From Deinococcus sp. (GTDB taxonomy: Bacteria > Deinococcota > Deinococci > Deinococcales > Deinococcaceae): a stretch of 25,668 nt of DNA. The position numbers and the translations under genes were made by a program. Position 1 is the stretch's first letter, and every line of letters begins with the position of its first letter. The notes under the pieces were generated by a model. That model worked only from the letters and a program-made list of their open reading frames with translations. It searched no databases and had not been told where the DNA came from. The stretch is from the NCBI GenBank assembly GCA_018260275.1, contig JAGLBK010000010.1:1-25668 (forward strand), in the 5' to 3' direction. This document shows, piece by piece, positions 1 through 7,624 of the stretch.

Positions 1-156
1 CGGGTCGCTGGGGGCCGTGACCGTGCGGGCCGCTCCCGGCCACGCCGGAACGCGCGAGGCCAGGTGCAGCGCACTGATCGTCAGGTGGTGGGCATCCTCG
101 GCGTCGAGGCGAAAAAGCAGGGGCTTGAGCAGTTCGCGGTACATCTCCCACAGCAT
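1..156 (-). CDS. pyrD: Dihydroorotate dehydrogenase (quinone), class 2, N-terminal part
   Basis: Only the first 52 codons are present; the gene runs off the left edge. The visible protein has the amphipathic N-terminal region typical of class 2 (membrane-bound, quinone-linked) dihydroorotate dehydrogenases, including MYRELLKPLLFRLDAEDAHH, which resembles the start of E. coli PyrD (tyrosine-rich start, LF-LD-E-AH pattern). In the family this segment forms the helices that dock on the membrane and admit quinone; the FMN barrel lies outside the window. The enzyme oxidises dihydroorotate to orotate in pyrimidine synthesis. Two starts are possible: ATG at 156, with AGAGGA a few bases upstream, and ATG at 144, whose purine-rich stretch directly abuts it. 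I prefer 156, weakly. It is divergent from the gene at 212. The identification rests on a short segment. Confidence 0.72.
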   Translation of the reverse strand, partial: MLWEMYRELLKPLLFRLDAEDAHHLTISALHLASRVPAWPGAARTVTAPSDP

Positions 157-199
157 AGGTCCTCTGGTCGCTGGCGCGGCACACCGGGCGGCGCGGGCC

Positions 200-205
200 T
201 AAACT
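200..205 (+). promoter_or_regulatory. -10 box TAAACT of a leaderless gene
   Basis: TAAACT ends 6 nt before the ATG at 212 and no Shine-Dalgarno sequence is present, so transcription should start at or next to the start codon. No convincing -35 box is seen. Confidence 0.6.
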
Positions 206-211
206 CTGTCC

Positions 212-778
212 ATGTGTTCCGGCACCCCCGCCCCTACACCAGCCGACTGGGCTGCACTGGGAGTCCCTGTGCCCCGCGGCGTCAGGCTCTCGGCCCAGGG
301 ACGGGCGCGGCTGGCACACCTGAGCGACATCCGGGATGTGGCCTCACCCTCGCAGGCGACCCAGTGCGGCAGAGAACTGGCGGGCGAGGTGTGGCTGGCC
401 GCCGACCTGCTGGCGGCGCGTCCGTGGCTGCCCGCCGACACTCCCCCTGGCGAGATCCTAAACGCTGTGCTGCACAGTGAGTGGCGCGGCTTGCTGGCCC
501 TACTGGGCGAATATGGCCCCTGGGTGTACGCCGCCACTGTACGCGACCTGCAGGAACTGGCCCGGACCTACGGCGCGTTAGTGACGGCGGCGGCGCAGGC
601 CAGTGAAATAGCCGTTTACGACGCTGCCAGCAGACGTGGCCGCCTCTCGCTGCTGGCCCGCCTGGAAACCACCGATTACCGCCAGCCCGGTGCCGGGGGC
701 GCTGATCTGGCCGCGCTGGAACACGGTTTCTGGCAGCTGGCCCAGGCGCAGGCCGCGCGGCAGCGAATACGGCAGTGA
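212..778 (+). CDS. Hypothetical protein, 188 aa
   Basis: I do not recognise a family. The protein is soluble in appearance: no signal peptide and no membrane helix. It is rich in Ala, Leu and Arg and probably mostly helical, with an acidic and Trp-containing middle (about residues 35-110, including SEWRGLLALLGEYGPWVY near 108-125) and a C-terminal helix rich in Gln and Ala. Codon use is GC-rich like the neighbours, which supports real coding. The start is supported by a -10 box at 200-205 placed for leaderless transcription. It ends 15 nt before the next start, but the next gene has its own -10 box straddling that gap, so the two need not share one transcript. Function unknown. Confidence 0.7.
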   Translation: MCSGTPAPTPADWAALGVPVPRGVRLSAQGRARLAHLSDIRDVASPSQATQCGRELAGEVWLAADLLAARPWLPADTPPGEILNAVLHSEWRGLLALLGEYGPWVYAATVRDLQELARTYGALVTAAAQASEIAVYDAASRRGRLSLLARLETTDYRQPGAGGADLAALEHGFWQLAQAQAARQRIRQ

Positions 779-780
779 CG

Positions 781-786
781 TAAAAT
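781..786 (+). promoter_or_regulatory. -10 box TAAAAT of a leaderless gene
   Basis: TAAAAT lies 7 nt before the ATG at 794, just downstream of the TGA of the previous gene. It gives the kinase gene its own leaderless promoter despite the tight spacing. Confidence 0.65.
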
Positions 787-793
787 CATCAGC

Positions 794-1258
794 ATGAGCC
801 GGGTCATCTTCATGTGCGGCCCCGCCGGGTCAGGGAAATCCACCTATGCCCGGCAACTGGAAGCGCAGGGGATGACCCGGCTTTCCTTTGATGTGGCTGC
901 CTGGGAGCGTGGAATGATGACGATGCCCCTTGCGCCCGAAGTCCACGCCGAAATTGCCCACGAATTGCAGACGCGGTTGCTGGAGCTGGTTGCCGGGAGG
1001 CAGGACGTGTTGCTGGATTTCTCGTTCCACTCGCGGCAGACGCGCGACCAGTACCGCGCCCTGCTGGCCCCGAGTGGCGTAATTCCTGAAACAATTTATC
1101 TGGCGACAGACCGCGAAACGGTGCTTCAGCGACTGCACCAGAGGCGGGCTAGTCACCCCGACGACGTCGTTTTATCCGACGAGCTGGCCGCGCAGTATTT
1201 TGACCACTTCGAGGTTCCGACAGCGGATGAGGGGCCGCTGAACATCATCGGTGGGTAA
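794..1258 (+). CDS. P-loop NTPase of the AAA_33 / zeta-toxin-like kinase type, 154 aa
   Basis: A Walker A motif, GPAGSGKST, occupies residues 9-17 directly after the first beta strand (VIFMC). A second strand ending in an acidic residue (DVLLDFSF, about 71-78) fits the Walker B position, and RLHQRR near 113-118 fits the basic lid that contacts phosphate. The length (154 aa) and layout match small single-domain kinases of the AAA_33 group, which phosphorylate small molecules or nucleic-acid ends; zeta toxins share the fold. No antitoxin partner is visible: the gene upstream has its own promoter and the gene downstream is a membrane protein, so I do not call a toxin-antitoxin system. The substrate is unknown. 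Confidence 0.8.
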   Translation: MSRVIFMCGPAGSGKSTYARQLEAQGMTRLSFDVAAWERGMMTMPLAPEVHAEIAHELQTRLLELVAGRQDVLLDFSFHSRQTRDQYRALLAPSGVIPETIYLATDRETVLQRLHQRRASHPDDVVLSDELAAQYFDHFEVPTADEGPLNIIGG

Positions 1259-1307
1259 GGCCAGCTGATTCGCCGCCATGTGTTCAGGCGATTCGTGCGC
1301 GACTGAG

Positions 1308-1313
1308 TAAACT
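1308..1313 (+). promoter_or_regulatory. -10 box TAAACT of a leaderless gene with a GTG start
   Basis: TAAACT ends 6 nt before the GTG at 1320. The spacing decides the start codon, because no ribosome binding site precedes it. Confidence 0.58.
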
Positions 1314-1319
1314 GGGGAC

Positions 1320-1694
1320 GTGGCCCAGGTCAACGGTAACGACCCGACGCGCGCCTATTTCTGGCCTCTGGCTGGACTGCTGGCGGTGTTGTTCTTCTTT
1401 CTGTCGCAGTATGTCCAGCGCCACTCGCCGCCACCCATGACCGACGGAGTCAAACAGCAGCTTTGTGTCGGCGATTTGCAGCGCCAGGTGCCCGCCAGCA
1501 CAGACACGGCGACCTATCAGACCGAAACCATCGTGGAAAAGCCGCCGCTGGGCCTGGGCACGAGTTTCATCGAGTTGCGCGTGTGGCGTAAAGCAGACCG
1601 ACATCTGATGCTGACAGCCAGTTGCACAGGGGTCGGTCGCTTTCATGACGACTTTAGGGTCTATCGCCTGGAGCGCAAAACGCCGTTTCCGTGA
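1320..1694 (+). CDS. Hypothetical membrane-anchored protein, 124 aa
   Basis: The start is GTG, chosen from the -10 box at 1308-1313. After a short N-terminus comes one hydrophobic segment (about residues 13-31, FWPLAGLLAVLFFFLSQYV) that should act as a signal anchor, leaving about 90 residues outside the cytoplasm. The outer part has two cysteines (C49 and C102) that could form a disulfide, and a pattern of alternating beta strands towards the C-terminus. I do not recognise a family. It lies between the kinase and the damaged amidase, both of which have their own -10 boxes, so it is probably transcribed alone. Confidence 0.6.
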   Translation: MAQVNGNDPTRAYFWPLAGLLAVLFFFLSQYVQRHSPPPMTDGVKQQLCVGDLQRQVPASTDTATYQTETIVEKPPLGLGTSFIELRVWRKADRHLMLTASCTGVGRFHDDFRVYRLERKTPFP

Positions 1695-1780
1695 GGCCGG
1701 TCTGTCGGAAGTAGAGTAAAGCCTGGAACCGTGTCAGGCCCGTATAAAACACAGAATCCTTGTCCGTCGTCCTCCTGCTC

Positions 1781-1786
1781 TACTCT
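1781..1786 (+). promoter_or_regulatory. -10 box TACTCT before the amidase gene
   Basis: TACTCT ends 8 nt before the ATG at 1795. A TTGTCC at 1760-1765 might serve as a -35 box, although the spacer is only 15 nt. Confidence 0.5.
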
Positions 1787-1794
1787 GACGGTAT

Positions 1795-2463
1795 ATGCGC
1801 CACTTTCTCTCGCTGCTGGCCCTGGCCTCTGCCCTGGCTCTGGCCGCGCCTGCGTCGTCGTCGGTCGCTCCACCCCCTCTGGACACCAGCCACCTGATTG
1901 CCGTCACGCCGCTGCGCCAGAAGCTGATGCTGGACTACATTCACCAGCATTACGACCCGGCAGCGACCACCACCGACATCGTTCCGCAGATGATCGTCAT
2001 TCACTGGACGGCTATCAATTCGCTGGCGTCCACCCTGGCCGCTTTTACGCCCGATGTGCTGACGGGGCGCGGCGACATTCAGGCGGGCGGAAAGCTGAAT
2101 ACCGGGTCTCAGTTCGTGGTGGACCGTGACGGCACCATTTATCAGCTGCTGCCCGAAACGGTCATGGCGCGGCATACCATCGGGCTGAACCGCGCTGCCA
2201 TCGGTGTCGAGAATGTCGGTTCGGGCAACCTCACGGCGGCGCAACTGGCGGCCAATATCCGGCTGGTGTAGTATCTGGCGCACAAATACCCAGTGCAGTA
2301 CCTGATCGGACACTACGAATACGGCGCGTTTCGGGGATCGCCGCTGTGGGAGGAGCGCGACCGGAGTTATTTCACCATCAAAATCGATCCCGGCCCCGCA
2401 TTCATGAAAGCGCTGCGGGCCGGGCTGGAGCGTGAGGGCGTGCGCCTGAAAGCGGCTCCCTGA
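1795..2463 (+). pseudogene. N-acetylmuramoyl-L-alanine amidase (Amidase_2 / AmpD-AmiD type) broken by an in-frame TAG
   Basis: The reading frame encodes a secreted zinc amidase of about 221 residues that would cut the stem peptide from muramic acid. Residues 1-20 form a signal peptide. The first zinc ligand is H70 in MIVIHWTA. The central segment NTGSQFVVDRDGTIYQLLPE is typical of the fold. Codon 159 is TAG (2269-2271). Past it the same frame continues without any shift to TGA at 2461-2463 and contains LIGHYEY (H173, expected second ligand) and KIDPG (K196 and D198, expected catalytic lysine and third ligand). The product stopped at codon 158 would lack these residues and should be inactive. 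CAG to TAG (Gln) is one simple origin. Alternatives are a sequencing error or amber readthrough. The gene converges on sodC with a 10-nt gap. Confidence 0.82.
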
Positions 2464-2473
2464 CGCTGCGGAA

Positions 2474-3019
2474 TCAGGACCCGCGAATGACGCCGCAGCG
2501 TTCGCGTGCGCCGCTGTTGCCGCTGGGGTCGGTGTGGTAGTCGTCGGAGGCCGCGTGAATGATGATGCTGTGCCCGATCACGCTGTTCGCGCCGCTGAGG
2601 CTGATCTTGGCGGTCAGGAAACTGGCGGTCGCCGTGCCGTCGTCGTTGACCATCAGCATGGGCAGGTCGCCGCCGTGCCCCTGGCTGTTGTCGCTTTCCG
2701 GCGAACCGTGATGGCCTGCTCCCGCCGGGTCGAAGTGGCCGCCCGCGCCGCCGAACACGGTGACTTTGCCTTCCGCGTCGGTGGTGTTGGTGCAGGTCGG
2801 GTTCGCGTGAATGTGCATGCCGTGCATTCCGGCACTCAGGCCGCTGACCCTGACCTGCACGCGGGTGCCCGCGGCTTCAGGGCTGAAGGTGGCCGTGCCT
2901 CTGGCCGCGCCGGAAGAATCGACCAGCTGGGCGGTGGCTGCCGGGGCCTTTTGCAGGGTGGTGCAGGCCGAGAGGCTCAGAGCAGCGGCGATAAGCGCGG
3001 GAAAAAGACGGTTCTGCAT
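2474..3019 (-). CDS. sodC: Superoxide dismutase [Cu-Zn], lipoprotein
   Basis: This 181-residue protein converts superoxide to peroxide and oxygen outside the cytoplasm. It begins with a lipoprotein signal peptide whose lipobox is LSAC (lipidated C19). All metal ligands can be placed: copper by H69, H71, H95 and H155; zinc by H95, H104, H115 and D118. C76 and C175 match the conserved intrasubunit disulfide, the latter in the family motif ERCGVI. An ATG at 3019 is preceded by GGAGGA with good spacing, which excludes the longer upstream extension. This is one of the few genes here with a clear ribosome binding site, fitting translation from a leadered or polycistronic mRNA. The lipoprotein gene at 3093-3857 ends 73 nt upstream on the same strand and could share its transcript. 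Confidence 0.95.
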   Translation of the reverse strand: MQNRLFPALIAAALSLSACTTLQKAPAATAQLVDSSGAARGTATFSPEAAGTRVQVRVSGLSAGMHGMHIHANPTCTNTTDAEGKVTVFGGAGGHFDPAGAGHHGSPESDNSQGHGGDLPMLMVNDDGTATASFLTAKISLSGANSVIGHSIIIHAASDDYHTDPSGNSGARERCGVIRGS

Positions 3020-3092
3020 GGTATTCCTCCAGGGAGTGAACAGGGGCGTAATCATGGCGGCATGAACTGATCTTGTTCGGCACATTCCGGAT

Positions 3093-3857
3093 TCAATTTG
3101 CTGGCGTTACCGTGAGGCTGGTTCTGGAGAGCAGCAGAGGCGGAATCCCTTCATGGCTGGGAGAAGCATACGGAGCGCCCAGACCCGTCAGGAAAAAGGT
3201 GACATCGTACTGCCCGGGTGGCAGCTTGAGCCGGGGGTTGAAGCGGTTCAGGGAAACCTGACCACTCAGATCGCCCTGACAGAGTTGCTGGGCCGGGCAG
3301 TGCAGTTCATAACCGATAGCGATAGTCACCATGCCGTTGGCCCAGCGTAACGGCTGACCGTTCTTGCTGATGACCAGTTCCAGTGTAGCCGCCCCGTAAA
3401 TGAAATCCCGCTGGCGGTCGGTGGTATTGAAGAGCTGCACATCATAACGGTAGGGCTGTCCGCTCTGAGCTGTCTGGGGAGCACTGACGACCGCACGGAA
3501 GCCGAACTCTGCGGGCTGGCGCGTTGGCACAGCTGGAGCGCCCTGAATCCGGACTTCTTCCGGTCGCAACTCCACGCCGACTCTGGCCGCCGCCTGGATA
3601 ATCTGCTGCGCTGTCACAGTCCCCGAACCGCCCAGCACATGATCGCTCTGAAGTTCAGGCTGAAAGGGCAGGTGTGCCAACGCCTCGGAGAGAGTTTTTG
3701 GGGCAGGATTCGGCGCAGGCAGATCGAATTCGGCAGGGAGCAACGTTTCCGCAGCCGGTACGGTCGTCTCCGTTTCCGCTCCCCTCGCCGCGGGCTCCAG
3801 CGTACGGCAAGCCGTCACCGACAGTCCCAGGCACAGCGCCAGGCCAATTTTGTGCAT
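3093..3857 (-). CDS. Lipoprotein with a BsuPI-like beta domain, 254 aa
   Basis: The N-terminus is a lipoprotein signal with lipidation expected at C17 (VTAC). Residues 20-75 are Pro, Ala and Glu rich and look like a flexible linker. The C-terminal part, about residues 135-225, has the strand pattern of the BsuPI proteinase-inhibitor domain family: YRYDVQLFNTTDRQRDF, then LELVISKNGQPLRW, then LPPGQYDVTFFLTG. C187 and C193 may pair. BsuPI domains are named after a B. subtilis intracellular protease inhibitor, but most members are uncharacterised, so inhibition here is only a suggestion. The start is set by the -10 box at 3864-3869. The longer frame reading upstream to 3968 is rejected because it overlaps the divergent promoters. 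It probably precedes sodC on one transcript. Confidence 0.7.
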   Translation of the reverse strand: MHKIGLALCLGLSVTACRTLEPAARGAETETTVPAAETLLPAEFDLPAPNPAPKTLSEALAHLPFQPELQSDHVLGGSGTVTAQQIIQAAARVGVELRPEEVRIQGAPAVPTRQPAEFGFRAVVSAPQTAQSGQPYRYDVQLFNTTDRQRDFIYGAATLELVISKNGQPLRWANGMVTIAIGYELHCPAQQLCQGDLSGQVSLNRFNPRLKLPPGQYDVTFFLTGLGAPYASPSHEGIPPLLLSRTSLTVTPAN

Positions 3858-3863
3858 ACGCAG

Positions 3864-3869
3864 AGTGTA
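3864..3869 (-). promoter_or_regulatory. -10 box TACACT of a leaderless gene
   Basis: On the minus strand TACACT ends 6 nt before the ATG at 3857. It is divergent from the box at 3909-3914, so 64 bp hold two opposing leaderless promoters. Confidence 0.6.
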
Positions 3870-3908
3870 CCGTGCTGCCGAACACGGGCCGCAGCCTGAG
3901 CCCTGCGC

Positions 3909-3914
3909 TACCCT
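3909..3914 (+). promoter_or_regulatory. -10 box TACCCT of a leaderless gene
   Basis: TACCCT ends 6 nt before the ATG at 3921. It is a weaker match to the consensus, but the spacing is the same as at the other starts in this window. Confidence 0.5.
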
Positions 3915-3920
3915 GGCCCC

Positions 3921-5972
3921 ATGCCCAACCGCCTGGCCGCCGAATCCAGCCCGTACCTGCTGCAACACGCCGACAACCCAGTCGACTGGTGGCCCTGGTC
4001 GCCGGACGCTTTTGCTGAGGCGCGGCGGCGCGATGTGCCGGTGCTGCTGTCAGTGGGCTACAGCACCTGCCACTGGTGCCACGTAATGGCTCACGAGTCT
4101 TTCGAGGACGGGCCAACCGCGCAGTTCATGAACCAGCATTTCGTGAACGTCAAGGTGGACCGCGAGGAAAGGCCCGACGTGGACGCGGTGTACATGGCCG
4201 CGACCCAGGCGCTGACCGGGCAGGGCGGCTGGCCGATGACCGTGTTCCTGACCCCCGACGCCGAACCGTTTTACGCCGGAACCTATTTTCCGCCGCGTGA
4301 GGGAATGGGAACGCCCAGTTTTATGCGCGTATTGAGCAGTATCTCGAATACCTGGCAAACGGGGCGCGAGCAGGCCCTCGGCAATGCCCAGGCGCTTACC
4401 GAGCATATCCGGGAGGCCAGCCAGCCCCGCGCCAGCCGCGCCCTGCCCGCCGAGGCCCTGAACCGCGCTGTGCAACACCTCTGGCAGGTATACGACGATC
4501 AGCTCGGCGGTTTTGGCCGCGCTCCCAAGTTTCCTGCGCCGACCACGCTGGACTTTTTGCTGACCCAGCCTGACGGGCGCGACATGGCGCTGCACACCCT
4601 GGGCAAGATGGCGGCAGGCGGCATTTACGACCAGCTGGGCGGCGGGTTTCACCGGTACAGCGTCGACGCGCAGTGGCTGGTGCCCCACTTCGAGAAGATG
4701 CTGTACGACAATGCCCAGCTGGTGCGGGTGCTGCTGCACGCCTATCAGCTGACCGGGAACGCCGAGTACGCTGAGCTGGCTCGCGCCACGCTGGCTTACC
4801 TCGAACGCGAGATGCTTTCCCCCGACGGCGGTTTTTACTCCGCGCAGGACGCCGACACCCACACCGAACACGGCGGCGTGGAGGGCCTGACCTTTACCTG
4901 GACGCCCGCCGAAATCCTCGCTGTGCTGGCGGGGGCGGGCCTGGAAGCAGACACCGACCTCGTTCTGCGGTACTTCGGCGTCACCGACGAGGGCAACTTT
5001 CTCGACCCGCATCAGCCCGAATACGGCAAGCGGAATGTGCTGCACACGCCGACGCCCCTGAACGTACTGAAGCGCGACCTGGGCGACGACGTGCCGGAGC
5101 GCCTGGAGCGGGCCAGAGCCATTCTCTTTGCCGCCCGCCAGCAGCGCCCGCAGCCCGGCACTGACGACAAGGTGCTGACCTCCTGGAACGGGCTGGCCCT
5201 GGCTGCTTTTGCCGACGCCGCGCGGATTCTGGGGGGGGCACACTATCTGGACGTGGCCCGGCGCAACGCCGACTTCGTGCGCCGCGAACTGCGCCTGCCG
5301 GACGGTACGATGCGCCACACCTTCAAGGGTGGTCAGGCCAGGGTCACCGGGCTGCTGGAAGACCACGCGATCTACGGCCTGGGGCTGGTCGCGCTGTATC
5401 AGGCGGGCGGCGACCTGGAGCACCTGCACTGGGCGCGGGAGCTGTGGGAGGCGGTGCGCCGCGACTTCTGGGACGAAACGGCGGGCGTGTTCTATTCCTC
5501 CGGCGGGCAGGCCGAAACGCTGCTGACGCGGCAGGCGCAGGCCTTCGACTCGGCGGTCATCAGCGACAATGCCGCCGCGACTTTGCTGGCGCTGTGGGTC
5601 AGTCGCTACTTCGCCGACGAGCAGGCAGAAACCATTGCCCGGCGCGTTATCGATACCTTTTCAGGGGACATGCTGGCCGCCGCCGGGGGCTTCGGGGGCA
5701 TGTGGCAGGCCGCCGCATTTTTGCTCGCCCCGCACACCGAAATTGCCATTATCGGCACGCCCGCCGAGCGCGAACCGCTGGAACGGGCGCTGGCCGGGCA
5801 TTTTCTGCCCTTCACGGCGCTGGCTCCGGCCCCGGAAGGCGGCGACCTGCCGGTGCTGGAAGGCCGTCCCGGCGGCGGGCAGGCGTATGTGTGCGTGAAC
5901 CGCGCCTGTCAGTTGCCTACCCGCGATCCAGCGGCACTGGCCGGGCAGGCGGCGGCGCTCGAACTCCGCTGA
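3921..5972 (+). CDS. Thioredoxin-domain protein of the YyaL / SPATA20 (DUF255) family, 683 aa
   Basis: The protein begins with the family hallmark NRLAAESSPYLLQHADNPVDW. A thioredoxin-like domain fills about residues 1-170, with the redox motif CHWC at 50-53, the conserved DREERPD at 80-86 and GGWPMTVFLTPD at 102-113. The remaining 500 residues form the alpha/alpha-barrel that resembles six-hairpin glycosidases, with conserved stretches such as GGIYDQLGGGFHRYSVD and VPHFEKMLYDNAQL. The length is normal for the family, which occurs from bacteria to humans and has no firmly established reaction. It is cytosolic, with no signal peptide. The start is fixed by the family N-terminus and by the -10 box at 3909-3914. 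It converges on the esterase gene at 6066. Confidence 0.93.
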   Translation: MPNRLAAESSPYLLQHADNPVDWWPWSPDAFAEARRRDVPVLLSVGYSTCHWCHVMAHESFEDGPTAQFMNQHFVNVKVDREERPDVDAVYMAATQALTGQGGWPMTVFLTPDAEPFYAGTYFPPREGMGTPSFMRVLSSISNTWQTGREQALGNAQALTEHIREASQPRASRALPAEALNRAVQHLWQVYDDQLGGFGRAPKFPAPTTLDFLLTQPDGRDMALHTLGKMAAGGIYDQLGGGFHRYSVDAQWLVPHFEKMLYDNAQLVRVLLHAYQLTGNAEYAELARATLAYLEREMLSPDGGFYSAQDADTHTEHGGVEGLTFTWTPAEILAVLAGAGLEADTDLVLRYFGVTDEGNFLDPHQPEYGKRNVLHTPTPLNVLKRDLGDDVPERLERARAILFAARQQRPQPGTDDKVLTSWNGLALAAFADAARILGGAHYLDVARRNADFVRRELRLPDGTMRHTFKGGQARVTGLLEDHAIYGLGLVALYQAGGDLEHLHWARELWEAVRRDFWDETAGVFYSSGGQAETLLTRQAQAFDSAVISDNAAATLLALWVSRYFADEQAETIARRVIDTFSGDMLAAAGGFGGMWQAAAFLLAPHTEIAIIGTPAEREPLERALAGHFLPFTALAPAPEGGDLPVLEGRPGGGQAYVCVNRACQLPTRDPAALAGQAAALELR

Positions 5973-5995
5973 CAGCTTCCAGCCCCGCGAAGAAA

Positions 5996-6040
5996 TCCGG
6001 CGGGCCGGAACAGGGCGGGCGGCACCAGAAAAACCGCCCC
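5996..6040. terminator. Paired hairpins between convergent genes
   Basis: TCCGG and CCGGA (5996-6009) form one short stem, and GGGCGG (6017-6022) with CCGCCC (6034-6039) forms another around an A-rich loop. They sit between the ends of the genes at 5972 and 6066. No strong T run follows in either direction, so the terminator role is a guess from position. Confidence 0.35.
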
Positions 6041-6065
6041 CGAGCGCTGTTTTACGACTGTGCCA

Positions 6066-7577
6066 TCACGACTTGACGACGCCGTCTATCCAGTCGAACA
6101 GCTCCGGCAGATCGTAGTCGCCGCTGTGAGGCACGTTCCAGGGCAGCCAGTAGTTCACGTCGTAGCCCCGGTTTTGCAGGCGTGTCGCCAGGATCGCGGA
6201 AACCGCGTGCGAGGTATCCTTGTCGGCGGTTCCGGCGCGGATACGCCAGTGCGGGGCCGTCCGGGTGCCGCTGGCCGCGATATAGTTCAGCGGATTCATC
6301 ATTTTGACGGTGTGCGGGTCGGCCAGGCTGCCCGCGACTTTGGAATGTTCCATGCCAAACGCGGTGAAGTGCCGGTTGTCCACGGTGGCCGTGCCGAACA
6401 GCTGATTCTCGCCGTTCTCGTAGCTCAGGCCGTCGAAGGCGGGCGGGGTCTTCATGCGGCCTGTGCTCTTGATGTAGGCGTCGAAATCCACCGCGCCGAC
6501 CTTGCCACTGCTTACGCTCAGATAACTGATATTCGAAAGGTCGGTGCCCCCGTCCAGCGCCTTTTGTGCCGACTGCCGGATCAGAGAGGCCAGGTAAGTC
6601 TTGAACGTGCCGTTGCCCTGCGCGTCCAGGGTCAACGCCTGCCCGTCCTGTTGAAGTCCCAGGCTGTTCAGATAAGGCGTGAACAGCGGTTTGAGGGCGG
6701 CGGAAACGGTTTTTTCGGTGGCGGTGAGCGTGCCGGAAACGGTCTTGCGCTGAATCTGGTAACTGGTATCCCGCGTGATTTCCAGCTTCTGATAGTCGCT
6801 GACGCTGCCGAACTCCCACTCGTAGGCGGCGTCGGCGTGGTCCAGATCGGTGATCGGGCAGTAGGCCGACACGGCGAAAATGGCGCTGCTGGCCGGGGCC
6901 GCGCCCAGCGCCTTCAGGTACGGCGCGTAATCGGCGTTGTCGCCGCTGGCTCCCAGCAGGGCCGAGAGTGCGCCGCCCGCGCTGGTGCCGTTCGAGATGA
7001 TGCGGTCGGCGCGTCCGGGCATCCGGGTGTCGTTGTAGTGCAAGTACGCCACCGCCGCCTTGAGATCGACAATCGCCGCCGGGGCCTTGCCGTAAAAGGT
7101 GCCATCGGCGGCCTTATTGGTGCGTCCGCGTGCGCCGGGCGAAGCGACCACGTAGCCGCGCGAGAGGGCCACCTGCATGGCGCTAGGGCCAGTGCCGCCG
7201 CCCATGCCGGGCTTGGTGAGGTCGCCCGGTTCGCCGGGCATGTAGCCGCCGACCTGATTGGGCAAGAAGATCGGCGCGGTCCGGGCGTCGTAGCGGCCCA
7301 CTTTCTGCCCCTGGAAGTAGGCTTCGGGAATGTAGATGTTCATGCTCTGGTAGGTGGTGTCTACCGGGCGCTGCACATAAACGACCTTGTAGGCGCGGTA
7401 GTTGTAGGTCTTGCCGTCCACGGTCGTGCGGCCCGCCGTGTATCTGGCGGCGTCGAACTGCAAAGAAACCGGCGCAGAAGTTGGTGCAGCAGCCGGGCGG
7501 CTGACGGGCGCACCCGTCCCCCCGGCAAGGGCTGAAGCGCTGGTCGCAAGCGCCGCTGTGAGGATAAGTTTTTTCAT
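6066..7577 (-). CDS. Secreted alpha/beta-hydrolase, subtype B tannase / feruloyl-esterase-like, 503 aa
   Basis: Residues 1-19 form a signal peptide ending in ALA-GG, so the enzyme is exported. The catalytic triad can be assigned by motif: nucleophile S199 in NGTSAGG, acid D452 in RAGTADKDTS, and H484 in NVPHSGDYDLPELFDWID. The PHSGDYDL ending and the GTSAGG elbow resemble bacterial subtype B tannases, which cleave gallate or related phenolic esters; the large insertion at about 245-420 fits their lid domain. The real substrate cannot be read from sequence and could be another ester. GGAGG lies 7-8 nt before the ATG, unlike most neighbours. It begins 47 nt after the end of the DUF4288 gene and may be the last cistron of the bcp operon. 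Confidence 0.82.
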   Translation of the reverse strand: MKKLILTAALATSASALAGGTGAPVSRPAAAPTSAPVSLQFDAARYTAGRTTVDGKTYNYRAYKVVYVQRPVDTTYQSMNIYIPEAYFQGQKVGRYDARTAPIFLPNQVGGYMPGEPGDLTKPGMGGGTGPSAMQVALSRGYVVASPGARGRTNKAADGTFYGKAPAAIVDLKAAVAYLHYNDTRMPGRADRIISNGTSAGGALSALLGASGDNADYAPYLKALGAAPASSAIFAVSAYCPITDLDHADAAYEWEFGSVSDYQKLEITRDTSYQIQRKTVSGTLTATEKTVSAALKPLFTPYLNSLGLQQDGQALTLDAQGNGTFKTYLASLIRQSAQKALDGGTDLSNISYLSVSSGKVGAVDFDAYIKSTGRMKTPPAFDGLSYENGENQLFGTATVDNRHFTAFGMEHSKVAGSLADPHTVKMMNPLNYIAASGTRTAPHWRIRAGTADKDTSHAVSAILATRLQNRGYDVNYWLPWNVPHSGDYDLPELFDWIDGVVKS

Positions 7578-7624
7578 TGTGGGCCTCCAGTTTTTGAGTA
7601 TGAGGGCGTGGGGCTAGGCCACGG

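Noticed and set aside
794..1694. Zeta-toxin-like toxin-antitoxin system
   Set aside because: The kinase has the P-loop fold, but no antitoxin-like small gene is paired with it; the neighbours have their own promoters and one is a membrane protein.
4050..5429. 459-codon open frame on the minus strand opposite the YyaL-type gene
   Set aside because: Antisense shadow of a strongly conserved protein, with no start signal and low-complexity content.
6060..7535. 491-codon open frame on the plus strand opposite the esterase gene
   Set aside because: It is the complement of a gene with signal peptide, catalytic triad and ribosome binding site; the antisense protein shows no family pattern. Long antisense frames are expected in GC-rich DNA.
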